From positions 62,001-126,000 of the forward strand of contig NZ_FOWQ01000011.1 in assembly GCF_900115505.1 (NCBI RefSeq): a DNA stretch of 64,000 nt, read 5' to 3'. The translations under genes were made by a program, and so were the position numbers. The DNA comes from Geodermatophilus dictyosporus (GTDB lineage: Bacteria > Actinomycetota > Actinomycetes > Mycobacteriales > Geodermatophilaceae). Below the pieces are notes generated by a model. The model worked only from the letters and a program-made list of their open reading frames with translations. It had not been told where the DNA came from and made no database searches. Below, one piece after another: positions 8,407 to 17,302 of this stretch (position 1 is its first letter; every line of letters begins with the position of its first letter).

Positions 8407-8424
8407 TGCATGAACCTTCATGCA
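8407..8424. promoter_or_regulatory. 18-bp palindromic operator candidate
   Basis: TGCATGAA-CC-TTCATGCA is a perfect inverted repeat of 8-bp arms with a 2-bp spacer, in unusually AT-rich DNA for this window. It lies 39 bases before the secreted-protein start and in the gap shared with the divergent MFS gene. The geometry fits a dimeric MarR/TetR/GntR-type repressor; no regulator gene is adjacent. Confidence 0.55.
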
Positions 8425-8559
8425 ACAGGGACCCGACACGCGGGGTCCGGCGGAATCGGGACGACGCGGTGCCGACCGTCCCGTTACGGTCGAGGACACC
8501 ACCCGAGAGCCCGGCGGGCACCCCCGCACTCGCCTGTGGCCAGGAAGCGCGAGATACCC

Positions 8560-9831
8560 GTGTCACCCCGCACCGTCCTCGGTCCCGTCCTGGGTCCGTA
8601 CGCCCGTCTGTTCCGCGCCGTCCCCGGTGCCGCCTGGTTCTCCCTCGCCGGCTGGGTCGCGCGCCTGCCGCTGCCGATGCTCGGCCTGGGTGCCGTGCTG
8701 CTCGTCGAGGGCTACTCGGGCAGCTACGCGCTGGCCGGCGCCGTCTCCGGGACGCTGGCGCTCTCGGCCGCCGTCGCCGGACCGCTGTGGTCCCGGGCCA
8801 TGGACCGCCGCGGGCAGGGGGCCGTGCTGCGCCGGGCGATGGCCGCCTACCTGGTCACCGGCCTGTCGCTGGTGGCCGTCGTCGTCGGCGACGCGCCCAC
8901 CTGGACCTGGTTCCTGCTCGCCGCGCTGACCGGCGCGAGCCTGCCCAACATCGGCGCGATGGTGCGGTCCCGGTGGGCGGCCGCCCTGGCCGACGCCGAG
9001 CGCCGGCAGACCGCCTTCGCCTTCGAGGCCGTCGTCGACGAGGTGGTGTTCGTCGTCGGCCCGCCGCTGGTCACCGTGCTCGGCACGCTGGTGGCGCCGG
9101 CGGCCGGGTTCACCACCGGCATCGTCCTCGGCACCGCCGGTGGGCTCTGGCTGGCCCGCCAGCGGGGCACCGAGCCGGCGGTGGCGCCGGTCCCGGCCGG
9201 CCCCGCGCCCCGGCGGACGGCCGCGCTCACCCCGGCGGTGCTCGTCGTCTGCGCCGGCTACCTCGGGGTGGGCACCGTCTTCGGCGCCATGGACGTCGTC
9301 GTCGTGGGGTTCGCCGAGTCGGTCGGCGCGCCGGCGCTGGCGGGCGTGGCCCTGGCGCTCTACGCCGGCGGCAGCCTGCTGGCCGGCCTGGCCTACGGCG
9401 TCGCCCGGCTGCGCGGCTCGCTGGCCACGCGCTTCGTGGTCACCGCCGTCGCCTTCGGCCTGGCCGCGCAGGCCCTGTGGGCGGTGTCCTCGCTGCCGCT
9501 GCTGGTCGGCGCCGGGTTCCTCGCCGGGCTCGCCGTCGCCCCCGTGCTGGTGTCGGGGGCCTCGCTGGCCGAGTCGCGGGTGCCGCGGTCCGCGCTGACC
9601 GAGGCGCTGGCCTGGACCAACACCGGGCTGACGCTCGGGGTCACCACGGGCTCGGCGCTGGCCGGTGCCGCCGTCGACGCCTGGGGTGCGCAGCGGGCGT
9701 TCGCCGTCCCGGCGCTGGCGGCCGCCGCGGCCGCGCTCATCGCGCTGGCCGGGGCGCCGCTGCTGCGCACCCGGCCGGCGGCCCCGGCCGAGGGGCCCGT
9801 GTCACGGGTTGGGGACGCGGTCGGCGGGTAG
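8560..9831 (+). CDS. MFS transporter
   Basis: A 423-residue integral membrane protein with about twelve hydrophobic segments and internal two-fold symmetry typical of the major facilitator superfamily; the loop SRAMDRRGQGAVLRR after the second/third segment matches the usual basic MFS loop. Substrate unknown; the absence of binding-protein or catabolic neighbours suggests efflux. The GTG at 8560 was chosen because AGGAAG lies upstream and the membrane domain begins soon after; an ATG at 8410 would add about 50 polar residues. Divergent from the secreted-protein gene. Confidence 0.8.
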   Translation: MSPRTVLGPVLGPYARLFRAVPGAAWFSLAGWVARLPLPMLGLGAVLLVEGYSGSYALAGAVSGTLALSAAVAGPLWSRAMDRRGQGAVLRRAMAAYLVTGLSLVAVVVGDAPTWTWFLLAALTGASLPNIGAMVRSRWAAALADAERRQTAFAFEAVVDEVVFVVGPPLVTVLGTLVAPAAGFTTGIVLGTAGGLWLARQRGTEPAVAPVPAGPAPRRTAALTPAVLVVCAGYLGVGTVFGAMDVVVVGFAESVGAPALAGVALALYAGGSLLAGLAYGVARLRGSLATRFVVTAVAFGLAAQALWAVSSLPLLVGAGFLAGLAVAPVLVSGASLAESRVPRSALTEALAWTNTGLTLGVTTGSALAGAAVDAWGAQRAFAVPALAAAAAALIALAGAPLLRTRPAAPAEGPVSRVGDAVGG

Positions 9832-9904
9832 CCGGGCTGGACGGGAGCCTGGCGCGCCACCCGATGCCGCGCCGCCCACCGTCCACCACCGAGAGGGGCA
9901 GCCC

Positions 9905-10744
9905 GTGGCCACCGTGCCCACCATCCGCCTGAACAACGGCGTCGAGATCCCGCAGCTGGGCTTCGGCGTGTACCAGATCCCGCCGGAGGAGACCGTCGAG
10001 GCGACCCGCACCGCGCTCGAGGTCGGCTACCGGCACATCGACACCGCCGAGATGTACGGCAACGAGAAGGAGGTCGGGCAGGCCGTCCGCGAGTCGGGCG
10101 TCGACCGCTCCGAGGTCTTCGTCACCAGCAAGCTCAACAACGGCTTCCACCGCCGCGACGACGCCCTGCGCGCCTTCGACCAGACGCTGGCCGACCTCGG
10201 CTTCGACCAGCTCGACCTGTTCCTCGTCCACTGGCCGCTGCCCACGATCGACGTCGACTACGTCGAGACGTGGAAGGCCATGGAGGAGATCTACGCCAGC
10301 GGCCGGTGCCGGGCGGTCGGCGTCTCGAACTTCAACCCGCACCACCTGCGCCGGCTGTTCGGCGAGACCGACGTCCGCCCGGCGGTCAACCAGATCGAGG
10401 TGCACCCCTACCTGGCCAACGACGAGGTGCGCGCCTTCGACGCCGACCACGAGATCGTCACCGAGGCCTGGTCCCCGATCGCCCAGGGCAAGGTGCTCGG
10501 CGACCCGGTGATCACCCGCATCGCCGAGAAGCTGGAGCGCACCCCGGCGCAGGTCGTGCTCCGCTGGCACGTGCAGCGCGGCGACGTCGTCTTCCCGAAG
10601 TCGGTGACCCGCAGCCGGGTCGAGGAGAACTTCGCCCTCTTCGACTTCGAGCTCGACACCGGCGACATGGCCGCGATCACCGGCCTCGACCGCGGCGAGC
10701 GCACCGGCCCCGACCCGGACACGTTCGACTACGTGCCCCACTGA
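9905..10744 (+). CDS. Aldo/keto reductase (2,5-diketo-D-gluconate reductase type)
   Basis: 279 residues forming a TIM barrel. AKR signatures: GYRHIDTAEMYGNEKEVG (catalytic Asp and Tyr, residues 40-57), the lysine in VTSKLNN, the HW pair in LFLVHWPL, and the NADPH-binding end FPKSVTRSRVEEN. It reduces aldehydes or ketones with NADPH in the cytosol; the natural substrate cannot be read from sequence. GTG start with GAGAGGGG about six bases upstream. Closed by a strong hairpin shared with a convergent gene. Confidence 0.9.
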   Translation: MATVPTIRLNNGVEIPQLGFGVYQIPPEETVEATRTALEVGYRHIDTAEMYGNEKEVGQAVRESGVDRSEVFVTSKLNNGFHRRDDALRAFDQTLADLGFDQLDLFLVHWPLPTIDVDYVETWKAMEEIYASGRCRAVGVSNFNPHHLRRLFGETDVRPAVNQIEVHPYLANDEVRAFDADHEIVTEAWSPIAQGKVLGDPVITRIAEKLERTPAQVVLRWHVQRGDVVFPKSVTRSRVEENFALFDFELDTGDMAAITGLDRGERTGPDPDTFDYVPH

Positions 10745-10759
10745 GCCCGCACGACGGAG

Positions 10760-10794
10760 GGCCCCGTCGGGAGACGCGATCTCCCGGCGGGGCC
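10760..10794. terminator. Bidirectional hairpin terminator
   Basis: A 15-bp stem with one G-T pair (10760-10774 with 10780-10794) and a 5-base loop, lying between two convergent genes 16 bases from each stop. Confidence 0.75.
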
Positions 10795-10809
10795 GTTCCG
10801 TCCGTGTCG

Positions 10810-11613
10810 CTAGGTCTGGGCGACCGGCTGCGGGCGCGCTGCGCGGGCCAGCGCCCTCCCGGCGACGCGCAGGCACAGCCCGCGCGACCGACGCCGGACC
10901 TCGAGCACCGACAGCGACCCCCGCAGCAGGAGGACCAGGCCGAGGACCTCGGTCAGCTCCTCGACGTGGGTGCCGATCTGCAGGGGCACGCCGTCGGTGC
11001 CCGGCCGGTCGAGCACGCCGTTGAGCGTCTCCAGTCCCAGGGCCGCTCCGAGGACGAGCACGATGCCGAGGACGACGTCGCGCCGCGCGGGACCTCGCAG
11101 CGACCTCGCGAGGTGCGCGAGGGCGGCGAGGACCACGGCGGCCGGGAACAGCCCCGGGAGGACCCACAGGTAGCCGGTCGTCCCCGGCGGCACCCACGCC
11201 TCGCCGATGCTGTCGAGCCGCTCGTGCAGGGCGGTGAAGTCGTCGAACGCCATCAGCGCCAGCAGCCCGGCCGAGACCAGGAAGGCCAGACCCACCCGGC
11301 CCCCGACCAGCCGGCCGACCAGGACCTGCGCGGCGGACGCGCCGAGGGTCACCACCACGCTGAAGAAGGTGGGGAGGTTCATCTCCCCGGCCACCCCGAA
11401 GAACCTCCGGACCGGTGACCCCGGAGCGGCCAGGAAGTCGACGCCCGGCGCGACGTTGGGCAGGCCGATGCTCAGCAGCACGAGCACGACCGCCGTGACC
11501 GCCAGCCACCACGGCAGCCGGGGGAGGGGCCGCCGCCACTGCACGGGGGCCCCGGGGTCCGCAGCGGGACCTCCCGACGCGCGGACGTCCTCGCCGTCTG
11601 CGGGAACCACCAT
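10810..11613 (-). CDS. Multi-pass membrane protein of unknown function
   Basis: 267 residues with about six or seven hydrophobic segments, starting with LAVTAVVLVLLSIGLPNVAPG around residue 40. A conserved-looking polar patch, FDDFTALHERLDSIGEAW, lies between segments and could hold a metal or cofactor, followed by THVEELTEVLGL. The C terminus is arginine-rich and cytosolic by the positive-inside rule. No family recognised. The ATG at 11613 is preferred because GAGGTG lies five bases upstream. Confidence 0.6.
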   Translation of the reverse strand: MVVPADGEDVRASGGPAADPGAPVQWRRPLPRLPWWLAVTAVVLVLLSIGLPNVAPGVDFLAAPGSPVRRFFGVAGEMNLPTFFSVVVTLGASAAQVLVGRLVGGRVGLAFLVSAGLLALMAFDDFTALHERLDSIGEAWVPPGTTGYLWVLPGLFPAAVVLAALAHLARSLRGPARRDVVLGIVLVLGAALGLETLNGVLDRPGTDGVPLQIGTHVEELTEVLGLVLLLRGSLSVLEVRRRSRGLCLRVAGRALARAARPQPVAQT

Positions 11614-11734
11614 GTCTGCACCTCGGGTCGCCAAGCCGGGGCAGGAGGCGCCACGGGGCGCTCAGCGAAACACGCCCTCCCCGCACGGTCACCGGGCCGT
11701 CACCCCGTGTTCACCCGTCCGGGTGTCACCCGAG

Positions 11735-11756
11735 GCCCGTCCGGGGCCCGTCCGGG
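11735..11756. repeat. Short tandem repeat, 11-bp unit, two copies
   Basis: GCCCGTCCGGG occurs twice in tandem in the gap between two minus-strand genes, and a similar CCCGTCCGGG lies about 20 bases upstream. No function can be assigned. Confidence 0.5.
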
Positions 11757-11762
11757 GTCCGC

Positions 11763-12572
11763 TCAGGACTCCGTCACGAAGTCGATGAGCTCCTCGACGC
11801 GGCCGATCAGGGCCGGCTCGAGGTCGGTCCAGGTCCGCACCCGCGCCAGGATCCGCTGGGCCCACACGTACCCGGTGTCGTCCTCCCAGCCCAGCCGGCG
11901 GCAGACGCCGTCCTTCCACGACTCGCCCTTGGGCACCGTCGGCCACGCCCGGATGCCGACGACGGAGGGCTTGACCGCCTGCCAGACGTCGATGAACGGG
12001 TGGCCGACGACGAGCGCGTGCTCGCCGGTGACCCGGGCGGCGATCCGCGACTCCTTGGAGCCGGTCACCAGGTGGTCGACCAGCACGCCCAGTCGCCGTC
12101 CCGACGAGGGCCGGAACTCCCGGACGATCCCCGGCAGGTCGTCGACGCCGTGCAGCGGCTCCACGACGACGCCCTCGATGCGCAGGTCGTGGCCCCAGAC
12201 CTTCTCGACCAGCTCGGCGTCGTGCTTGCCCTCGACGTAGATGCGGCCCTCGCGGGCGACGCGGGCGCGCGCACCGGCGACGTAGGTCGAGCCCGAGGCG
12301 CTGCGGGTCGGCGTCGCGGGCCCCTTCGGCGTCGGGCGCACGAGGACCACCGGCCGGCCGTCGACCCAGAAACCCGGGCCGAGGGGATAGGCGCGCACCT
12401 TCCCGAACCGGTCCTCGAGGTGGACGACGTCCTTCTCGCAGCGGACGACGGCGCCGACGAACCCCGAGCTGGGGTCCTCGACGACGAGGTCGCGCTCGGC
12501 GGCCACCTGCGGCGGCGGCTGCTTCACCGTGCGGGGGTGCACCAGGGAGTCGTAGGGCGAGCGGGGCGGCAC
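11763..12572 (-). CDS. DUF3097 family protein
   Basis: 269 residues matching the actinobacterial DUF3097 family: an N-terminal small beta domain (GFVGAVVRCEKDVVHLEDRFGK) followed by a Toprim-like core with GRIYVEGKHDAELVEKVWG (acidic Glu plus KHD), the DXD-like stretch GVVVEPLHGVDDL, LGVLVDHLVTGSKE and HPFIDVWQAVKP. Toprim folds act in nucleic-acid cleavage or ligation, so a nuclease role is possible but unproven. The GTG at 12572 is chosen as the start closest to the family's usual N terminus. Confidence 0.8.
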   Translation of the reverse strand: MPPRSPYDSLVHPRTVKQPPPQVAAERDLVVEDPSSGFVGAVVRCEKDVVHLEDRFGKVRAYPLGPGFWVDGRPVVLVRPTPKGPATPTRSASGSTYVAGARARVAREGRIYVEGKHDAELVEKVWGHDLRIEGVVVEPLHGVDDLPGIVREFRPSSGRRLGVLVDHLVTGSKESRIAARVTGEHALVVGHPFIDVWQAVKPSVVGIRAWPTVPKGESWKDGVCRRLGWEDDTGYVWAQRILARVRTWTDLEPALIGRVEELIDFVTES

Positions 12573-12894
12573 GGTCCCAGGAGAGCCGATGGCGGCGGCT
12601 GCACGGTGGCGGCGCGCCGTGCGGGGGTGCGCGACACGCCCGGACGACCCGGTGTTCGCGCAGCGTGACCGCCCCTGGGGCCCCGGACGGCACCGGCCGG
12701 ACCCCGTCCACGGCCTGCTGACCTGCGCGGACACCCGTCGCGGGCGGTCGCCGCCACGGGCTCCGGGCGTCGGCGACGGCCGTCACCCGGTGTCGGCGGC
12801 GAGAGAGATCGACTCCGTCCGTTTCGGCCCGTTCCCGCTGGTCACCCATCCACCCGACCGTTACACCAGAGCTCAGATGGGAGCGCGAACGACG
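12573..12894. other. 322-bp divergent intergenic region
   Basis: This gap between the divergent DUF3097 and PRC-barrel genes must hold both promoters, but no convincing -35/-10 pair is visible. A 14-bp direct repeat, CCGTGCGGGGGTGC, occurs at 12527-12540 (inside the DUF3097 gene) and 12617-12630, each preceded by GCGGCGGCTG. No small gene with a ribosome-binding site was found. Confidence 0.5.
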
Positions 12895-13932
12895 ATGATC
12901 GGCACCGACACCATCAGCCGTGTGATCGGGCAGGACGTCTACGACGAGTCGGGCGACAAGATCGGCTCCGTCTCGGAGGTCTACCTGGACGACGAGACCG
13001 GTCAGCCGGAGTGGGCCACGGTGCGCACCGGTCTGTTCGGCACCAAGGAGTCCTTCGTCCCCCTCCGTGAGGCGGACCTGACCAACGACGGCCTGCGCGT
13101 GCACGTGAGCAAGGCCCAGGTCAAGGACGCCCCGAAGATCGACACCGACGGCCACCTCTCCCCGCAGGAGGAGCAGGAGCTGTACCGGTACTACGGGCTC
13201 GGCTTCGGCGCCGGGACGCAGACGACCGGGCAGACGACCGGGCAGACGACCGGGCAGACCACCACGGACACCGGTACCGCGGGCACCTACTCGATGGACC
13301 AGACCCGCAGCGACCAGGACCTGACCACCGCGGGCACCGGCACCGCCGGGATGACCACGGGCACGGCCGGCACCGCGGGCACCATGGGCGACCGCGACCG
13401 CGACGGCATCCCGGACCGCATGGAGAACCGCGCCGGCACCGTCGGCCGCGACACCTCCGGCCCGACGACCGACAACGCGATGACCCGTTCCGAGGAGCAC
13501 CTCGAGGTGGGCACCCAGCGCGTGGAGGCCGGCCGGGCGCGGCTGCGCAAGTACGTCGTGACCGAGAACGTGACGCAGACCGTCCCGGTCTCGCGCGAGG
13601 AGGTCCGGGTCGAGCGCGAGCCGATCACCGAGGCGAACATGCCCAACGCCATGGACGGCCCGACGATCTCCGAGGAGGAGCACGAGGTCACGCTGCACGC
13701 CGAGCGCCCCGTCGTCTCCAAGGAGGCCACCCCGGTCGAGCGCGTGCGCCTGGACACCGAGACCGTGACCGGTCAGGAGACCGTGAGCGGCGACGTCCGC
13801 AAGGAGCAGATCGAGGTCGACGGCGGCACCGGTGTCGCCGGCACCGGCACCACCGGTCACGACGACCGCGGCCTGGTGCAGAAGGCCAAGGACGCCCTCG
13901 ACCGCGACAACGACGGCAAGACCGGCCGCTGA
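12895..13932 (+). CDS. PRC-barrel and DUF2382 domain stress-type protein
   Basis: 345 residues. An N-terminal PRC-barrel (about residues 5-75: RVIGQDVYDESGDKIGSVSEVYLDD) is followed by a Thr/Gly-rich linker with TGQT repeats (about 105-200) and a DUF2382 domain (about 200-310: LRKYVVTENVTQTVPVSREEVRVEREPI). The acidic/basic tail ends DRDNDGKTGR. Proteins of this layout are common in actinobacteria and linked to stress or envelope; the biochemical role is unknown. The ATG at 12895 fits the usual MI- start with GGAG 11 bases upstream; an in-frame ATG at 12877 is possible. Confidence 0.85.
   Translation: MIGTDTISRVIGQDVYDESGDKIGSVSEVYLDDETGQPEWATVRTGLFGTKESFVPLREADLTNDGLRVHVSKAQVKDAPKIDTDGHLSPQEEQELYRYYGLGFGAGTQTTGQTTGQTTGQTTTDTGTAGTYSMDQTRSDQDLTTAGTGTAGMTTGTAGTAGTMGDRDRDGIPDRMENRAGTVGRDTSGPTTDNAMTRSEEHLEVGTQRVEAGRARLRKYVVTENVTQTVPVSREEVRVEREPITEANMPNAMDGPTISEEEHEVTLHAERPVVSKEATPVERVRLDTETVTGQETVSGDVRKEQIEVDGGTGVAGTGTTGHDDRGLVQKAKDALDRDNDGKTGR
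13219..13254 (+). repeat. 12-bp tandem repeat, three copies, in-frame
   Basis: CAGACGACCGGG is repeated three times exactly and encodes consecutive QTTG units in the linker of the PRC-barrel/DUF2382 protein. A multiple of three keeps the frame. Confidence 0.8.
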
Positions 13933-13971
13933 GGCGGCCCCTCCTGCGGGAGGGATCCACAGCACCGGACC

Positions 13972-14011
13972 GCGACGGCCGGCCGGAGGACCCCCTCCGG
14001 CCGGCCGTCGC
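13972..14011 (+). terminator. Strong hairpin terminator
   Basis: A perfect 18-bp stem (13972-13989 with 13994-14011) and a 4-base loop, 40 bases after the PRC-barrel gene stop and before the coxD promoter region. Confidence 0.8.
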
Positions 14012-14069
14012 GCCGTGTCCGGGCGGGCACCTGCCCGACCGGCGGTGGGGCACCCGGTGCCCGAGGTGG

Positions 14070-14075
14070 GATGCT
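14070..14075 (+). promoter_or_regulatory. Possible leaderless -10 element for the coxD/moxR operon
   Basis: GATGCT ends six bases before the GTG at 14082. The gene has no good ribosome-binding site, so a transcript starting at the start codon is plausible. Confidence 0.35.
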
Positions 14076-14081
14076 CGCGAG

Positions 14082-14999
14082 GTGACCGAGACCACGGCTG
14101 CACCGTCGTCCGCGCCCGGCGTGCCCTTCGACGGGCCCGACGCGCTGGCCGCCGCGCTGCGGGACACCGGGTACCTGCCCGACGAGGGCCTGGCCACCGC
14201 CGCCTACCTCGCCCTGGTCATGCGCCGCCCGCTGTTCCTGGAGGGCGAGGCCGGCGTCGGCAAGACGGCGCTGGCCCGGGCGCTGGCCGAGGTCACCGGC
14301 CGCCCGATCTACCGGCTGCAGTGCTACGAGGGCCTGGAGGCCAGCCAGGCGCTCTACGACTGGGACTTCGGCCGCCAGCTGCTGCACCTGCGCGCCGCCG
14401 AGGCCGCGCACGCCACCGGCGACACCGAGCGGCTGGAGGCATCCCTCTACGACCGCCGCTTCCTGCTGGCCCGCCCGCTCCTCCAGGCCCTGGAGGACTC
14501 CCCGAGCGTGCTGCTGGTCGATGAGGTCGACCGCGCCGACGACGAGTTCGAGGCATTCCTGCTCGAGGTGCTCTCCGACTTCACCATCTCCATCCCGGAG
14601 CTCGGCACCGTGCACGCGGAGGTCCCGCCGCTGGTGGTGCTCACCTCCAACCGCACCCGCGAGGTGCACGACGCCCTCAAGCGCCGCTGCCTCTACCACT
14701 GGCTGCAGCACCCCGACTTCGACCGCGAGGTCGCCATCCTGCGCACCCGGCTGCCCGAGGTGACCGAGCAGCTGGCGCGCGAGGTGGCCCGGGCGGCGGC
14801 GAAGCTGCGCACCCTGGACCTGCTCAAGCCGCCGGGCGTGGCCGAGGCGATGGACTGGGCCACCGCCCTGCACGCCCTCGGCGCCCGCGACCTCGACCCC
14901 GACCTCGCCGCGCGCACGCTCGGGGCGGTGCTGAAGTACCGCGAGGACACCGACCGGGTGCACTCCCTGACCCGCGGAGCGCTGTTCGGTGGCGGGTGA
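14082..14999 (+). CDS. coxD: MoxR-family AAA+ ATPase (CoxD-like)
   Basis: 305 residues. Walker A GEAGVGKT at 55-62, Walker B VLLVDE at 143-148, sensor-1-type LTSNRTRE and the arginine-finger-like LKRRCLYHW. Next to coxE and xdhC it matches CoxD, the chaperone that helps assemble the sulfurated [CuSMoO2]-type or Mo active site of CO-dehydrogenase-like enzymes. The operon reads coxD-coxE-xdhC-MOSC with overlaps or short gaps. The enzyme itself (coxSLM) is 37 kb away. GTG start, possibly leaderless. Confidence 0.85.
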   Translation: MTETTAAPSSAPGVPFDGPDALAAALRDTGYLPDEGLATAAYLALVMRRPLFLEGEAGVGKTALARALAEVTGRPIYRLQCYEGLEASQALYDWDFGRQLLHLRAAEAAHATGDTERLEASLYDRRFLLARPLLQALEDSPSVLLVDEVDRADDEFEAFLLEVLSDFTISIPELGTVHAEVPPLVVLTSNRTREVHDALKRRCLYHWLQHPDFDREVAILRTRLPEVTEQLAREVARAAAKLRTLDLLKPPGVAEAMDWATALHALGARDLDPDLAARTLGAVLKYREDTDRVHSLTRGALFGGG

Positions 15000-16119
15000 G
15001 GCCGGCCCGGTCCGGCGTCAGGACGTCGTCGGCGTCGTCCTCGGGTTCGCGCGGACGCTGCGGGCCGCCGGGGTCGCGGCCTCGCCGGACCGGGTGGAGG
15101 CGATGCTGGCCGCGGTCGCGGCGCTCGACGTCCTCGACCCCTCCGACGTCTACTGGTCCGGGCGGCTGACCCTGTGCGCCGGGCCCGACGACCTCGACCG
15201 CTACGACGCCGCCTTCGCGGCGTACTTCGGCGGCGAGGCGCCCCGGCGGACCACCCCCGCCGCGCAGAAGCCGCCGACCCTGGCCGCCTCCGCGCCGGTC
15301 GACCCCGGCACCGCCGCCGGCGAGGAGGGCGAGGACGCGCCCGACCTGGCCGCGCAGGCCAGCGGCGAGGAGGTGCTGCGGCACCGCGACGTCGCCGACC
15401 TCACCCCGGCCGAGCGCGAGCACCTGCGCCGGCTGTTCGCCCTGTTGGTGCCCGCGACGCCGATGCGCGCCTCCCGCCGCCGCCGCGCCGCCCCGCACGG
15501 CGCGGTGCACGCCTCGCGCACCGTGCGGCGGGCGCTGCGCGACGGCGGGGAGGTCGCCCGGCTGCTGCACCGGCGGGCGCGGCCCCGGCCCCGGCGGGTG
15601 GTCCTGCTGGTCGACGTCTCCGGCTCGATGGCGCCCTACGCCGACGCGCTGCTGCGCTTCGCGCACGCGGCCGTGCGGGCCCGGCCGGCGTCGACCGAGG
15701 TGTTCACCGTGGGCACCCGGCTGACCCGGGTCACCCGCGAGCTGCGGTTGCGCGACCCCGACCGCGCGCTGACCGCCAGCGGCGAGGCGATCCCCGACTG
15801 GTCCGGCGGCACCCGGCTCGGCGAGGTGCTCAAGGCGTTCCTCGACCGCTGGGGGCAGCGCGGCACCGCCCGGGGGGCCGTCGTCGTGGTGTGCAGCGAC
15901 GGCTGGGAGCGCGGCAGCGCCGACCTGCTGGGCGAGCAGATGGCGCGGCTGCGCCGGCTCGCGCACGCCGTCGTCTGGGTCAACCCGCACAAGGGCCGCG
16001 CCGGCTACGAGCCGCTCACCGCGGGGATGCAGGCCGCGCTGCCCGCGGTCGACGCGTTCGTCGCCGGCCACAGCCTGGCGGCCTTCGAGGAGCTGTCGGG
16101 GGTGATCTCCCGTGCCTGA
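14989..16119 (+). CDS. coxE: VWA-domain protein CoxE
   Basis: 376 residues. The N-terminal two thirds are CoxE-like (starting QDVVGVVLGFARTLRAAG). The C-terminal von Willebrand A domain has an intact metal site, DVSGS at 209-213 within VVLLVDVSGSMAPY, and SGGTRLGEVL supplying the later Thr/Asp ligands. CoxE works with the MoxR ATPase CoxD in maturing Mo hydroxylases. The GTG start lies inside the coxD end (11-base overlap) with CGGAG nine bases upstream, so the pair is translationally coupled. Confidence 0.85.
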   Translation: MAGEAGPVRRQDVVGVVLGFARTLRAAGVAASPDRVEAMLAAVAALDVLDPSDVYWSGRLTLCAGPDDLDRYDAAFAAYFGGEAPRRTTPAAQKPPTLAASAPVDPGTAAGEEGEDAPDLAAQASGEEVLRHRDVADLTPAEREHLRRLFALLVPATPMRASRRRRAAPHGAVHASRTVRRALRDGGEVARLLHRRARPRPRRVVLLVDVSGSMAPYADALLRFAHAAVRARPASTEVFTVGTRLTRVTRELRLRDPDRALTASGEAIPDWSGGTRLGEVLKAFLDRWGQRGTARGAVVVVCSDGWERGSADLLGEQMARLRRLAHAVVWVNPHKGRAGYEPLTAGMQAALPAVDAFVAGHSLAAFEELSGVISRA

Positions 16120-16148
16120 GCGAACGGGCGACAGAGAGGTGGACGACG

Positions 16149-17270
16149 GTGCGTGACGTGCTCGACGACCTGGTCGGCTGGTGGCAGGCCGGGGAGACGG
16201 TCGGGATGGGGACGGTGGTGGCCACCTGGCGCTCGGCGCCGCGGCCGGCCGGGGCGTCCATGCTGGTCGGCCCCGACGGGACGGCGGTCGGCAGCGTGTC
16301 CGGCGGCTGCGTCGAGGGCGCGGTGTACGAGGAGGCCAAGGACGTCGTGGAGACCGGCGTGCCGACGCTGGAGCGCTACGGCGTCAGCGACGACGACGCG
16401 TTCGCCGTCGGCCTGACCTGCGGCGGGATCCTCGACGTCTTCGTCGAGCCGGTGTCGCGCGAGTCCTTCCCCGAGCTCGGTCAGATCGCCGAGTCGGTGG
16501 GCCGGCACGAGCCGGTCGCCGTCGTCACCGTGGTGCGCGGGCCGGAGGACCGGATCGGCCGGCGGCTGGTGCTCTGGCCCGACCGCAGCTCCGGCACGCT
16601 GGGCCTGCAGCGCCTCGACGACGCCGTCGCCGACGACGCGCGCGGCATGCTCGCCGCCGGCCGCACCGGCACGCTGACCTATGGCCACGACGGCGAGCGG
16701 CGCGGCGACGAGCTGACCCTGTTCGTCTCCTCGTTCGCCCCGCCGGCGCGCATGGTGGTGTTCGGCGCCATCGACTTCGCCGCCGCCGTCGCCCGCGTCG
16801 GGGCGTTCCTCGGCTACCGGGTGACCGTGTGCGACGCCCGGCCGGTGTTCGCCACCGCCCGCCGGTTCCCCGACGCGCACGAGGTCGTCGTCGAGTGGCC
16901 GCACCGCTACCTGCAGGGCGAGGTCGACGCCGGCCGCATCGACGAGCGCACCGTGCTGTGCGTGCTCACCCACGACCCGAAGTTCGACGTCCCGCTGCTG
17001 GAGGTCGCGCTGCGGCTGCCGGTGGCCTACGTCGGCGCGATGGGCTCGCGGCGCACCCACGACGAGCGGCTCGACCGGCTGCGCGAGGCCGGGCTGGCCG
17101 AGGACGAGCTCGCCCGGCTGTCCTCGCCGATCGGGCTGGACCTCGGTGCCCGGACGCCGGAGGAGACCGCGGTGTCGATCGCCGCGGAGGTCATCGCCGG
17201 GCGGTGGGGCGGCACGGGCGAGCGGCTGACCGGTACGGAGGGCCCAATCCACCGGACGGCGGAGCGCTGA
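16149..17270 (+). CDS. XdhC/CoxI-family Mo-hydroxylase maturation protein
   Basis: 373 residues. The XdhC N-terminal domain carries GTVVATWRSAPRPAGASMLV and the cysteine-bearing SGGCVEGAVYEEA and GLTCGGILDVFVEP motifs. The C-terminal Rossmann domain (about 195-345) has MVVFGAIDFAAAVARVGAFLGYRV, then LTHDPKFDVPLL and VGAMGSRRTHDER. XdhC-type proteins bind molybdopterin cytosine dinucleotide and promote its sulfuration before insertion into xanthine/CO-dehydrogenase-type enzymes. GTG start with AGGTGG six bases upstream. Position after coxDE supports this role. Confidence 0.87.
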   Translation: MRDVLDDLVGWWQAGETVGMGTVVATWRSAPRPAGASMLVGPDGTAVGSVSGGCVEGAVYEEAKDVVETGVPTLERYGVSDDDAFAVGLTCGGILDVFVEPVSRESFPELGQIAESVGRHEPVAVVTVVRGPEDRIGRRLVLWPDRSSGTLGLQRLDDAVADDARGMLAAGRTGTLTYGHDGERRGDELTLFVSSFAPPARMVVFGAIDFAAAVARVGAFLGYRVTVCDARPVFATARRFPDAHEVVVEWPHRYLQGEVDAGRIDERTVLCVLTHDPKFDVPLLEVALRLPVAYVGAMGSRRTHDERLDRLREAGLAEDELARLSSPIGLDLGARTPEETAVSIAAEVIAGRWGGTGERLTGTEGPIHRTAER

Positions 17271-17302
17271 GCCAGCTGCCGCACACCTGCGCCGTCGAGG
17301 TC

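Noticed and set aside
9737-11692. Long minus-strand frame opposite the aldo/keto reductase
   Set aside because: It is antisense to a clear AKR gene, has biased composition and no domain; the real minus-strand gene in this area is the 267-residue membrane protein in another frame.
12527-12630. 14-bp direct repeat CCGTGCGGGGGTGC as att or insertion footprint
   Set aside because: One copy lies inside the DUF3097 coding region, no mobile gene is enclosed, and the surrounding GCGGCGG-rich DNA makes chance repeats likely.
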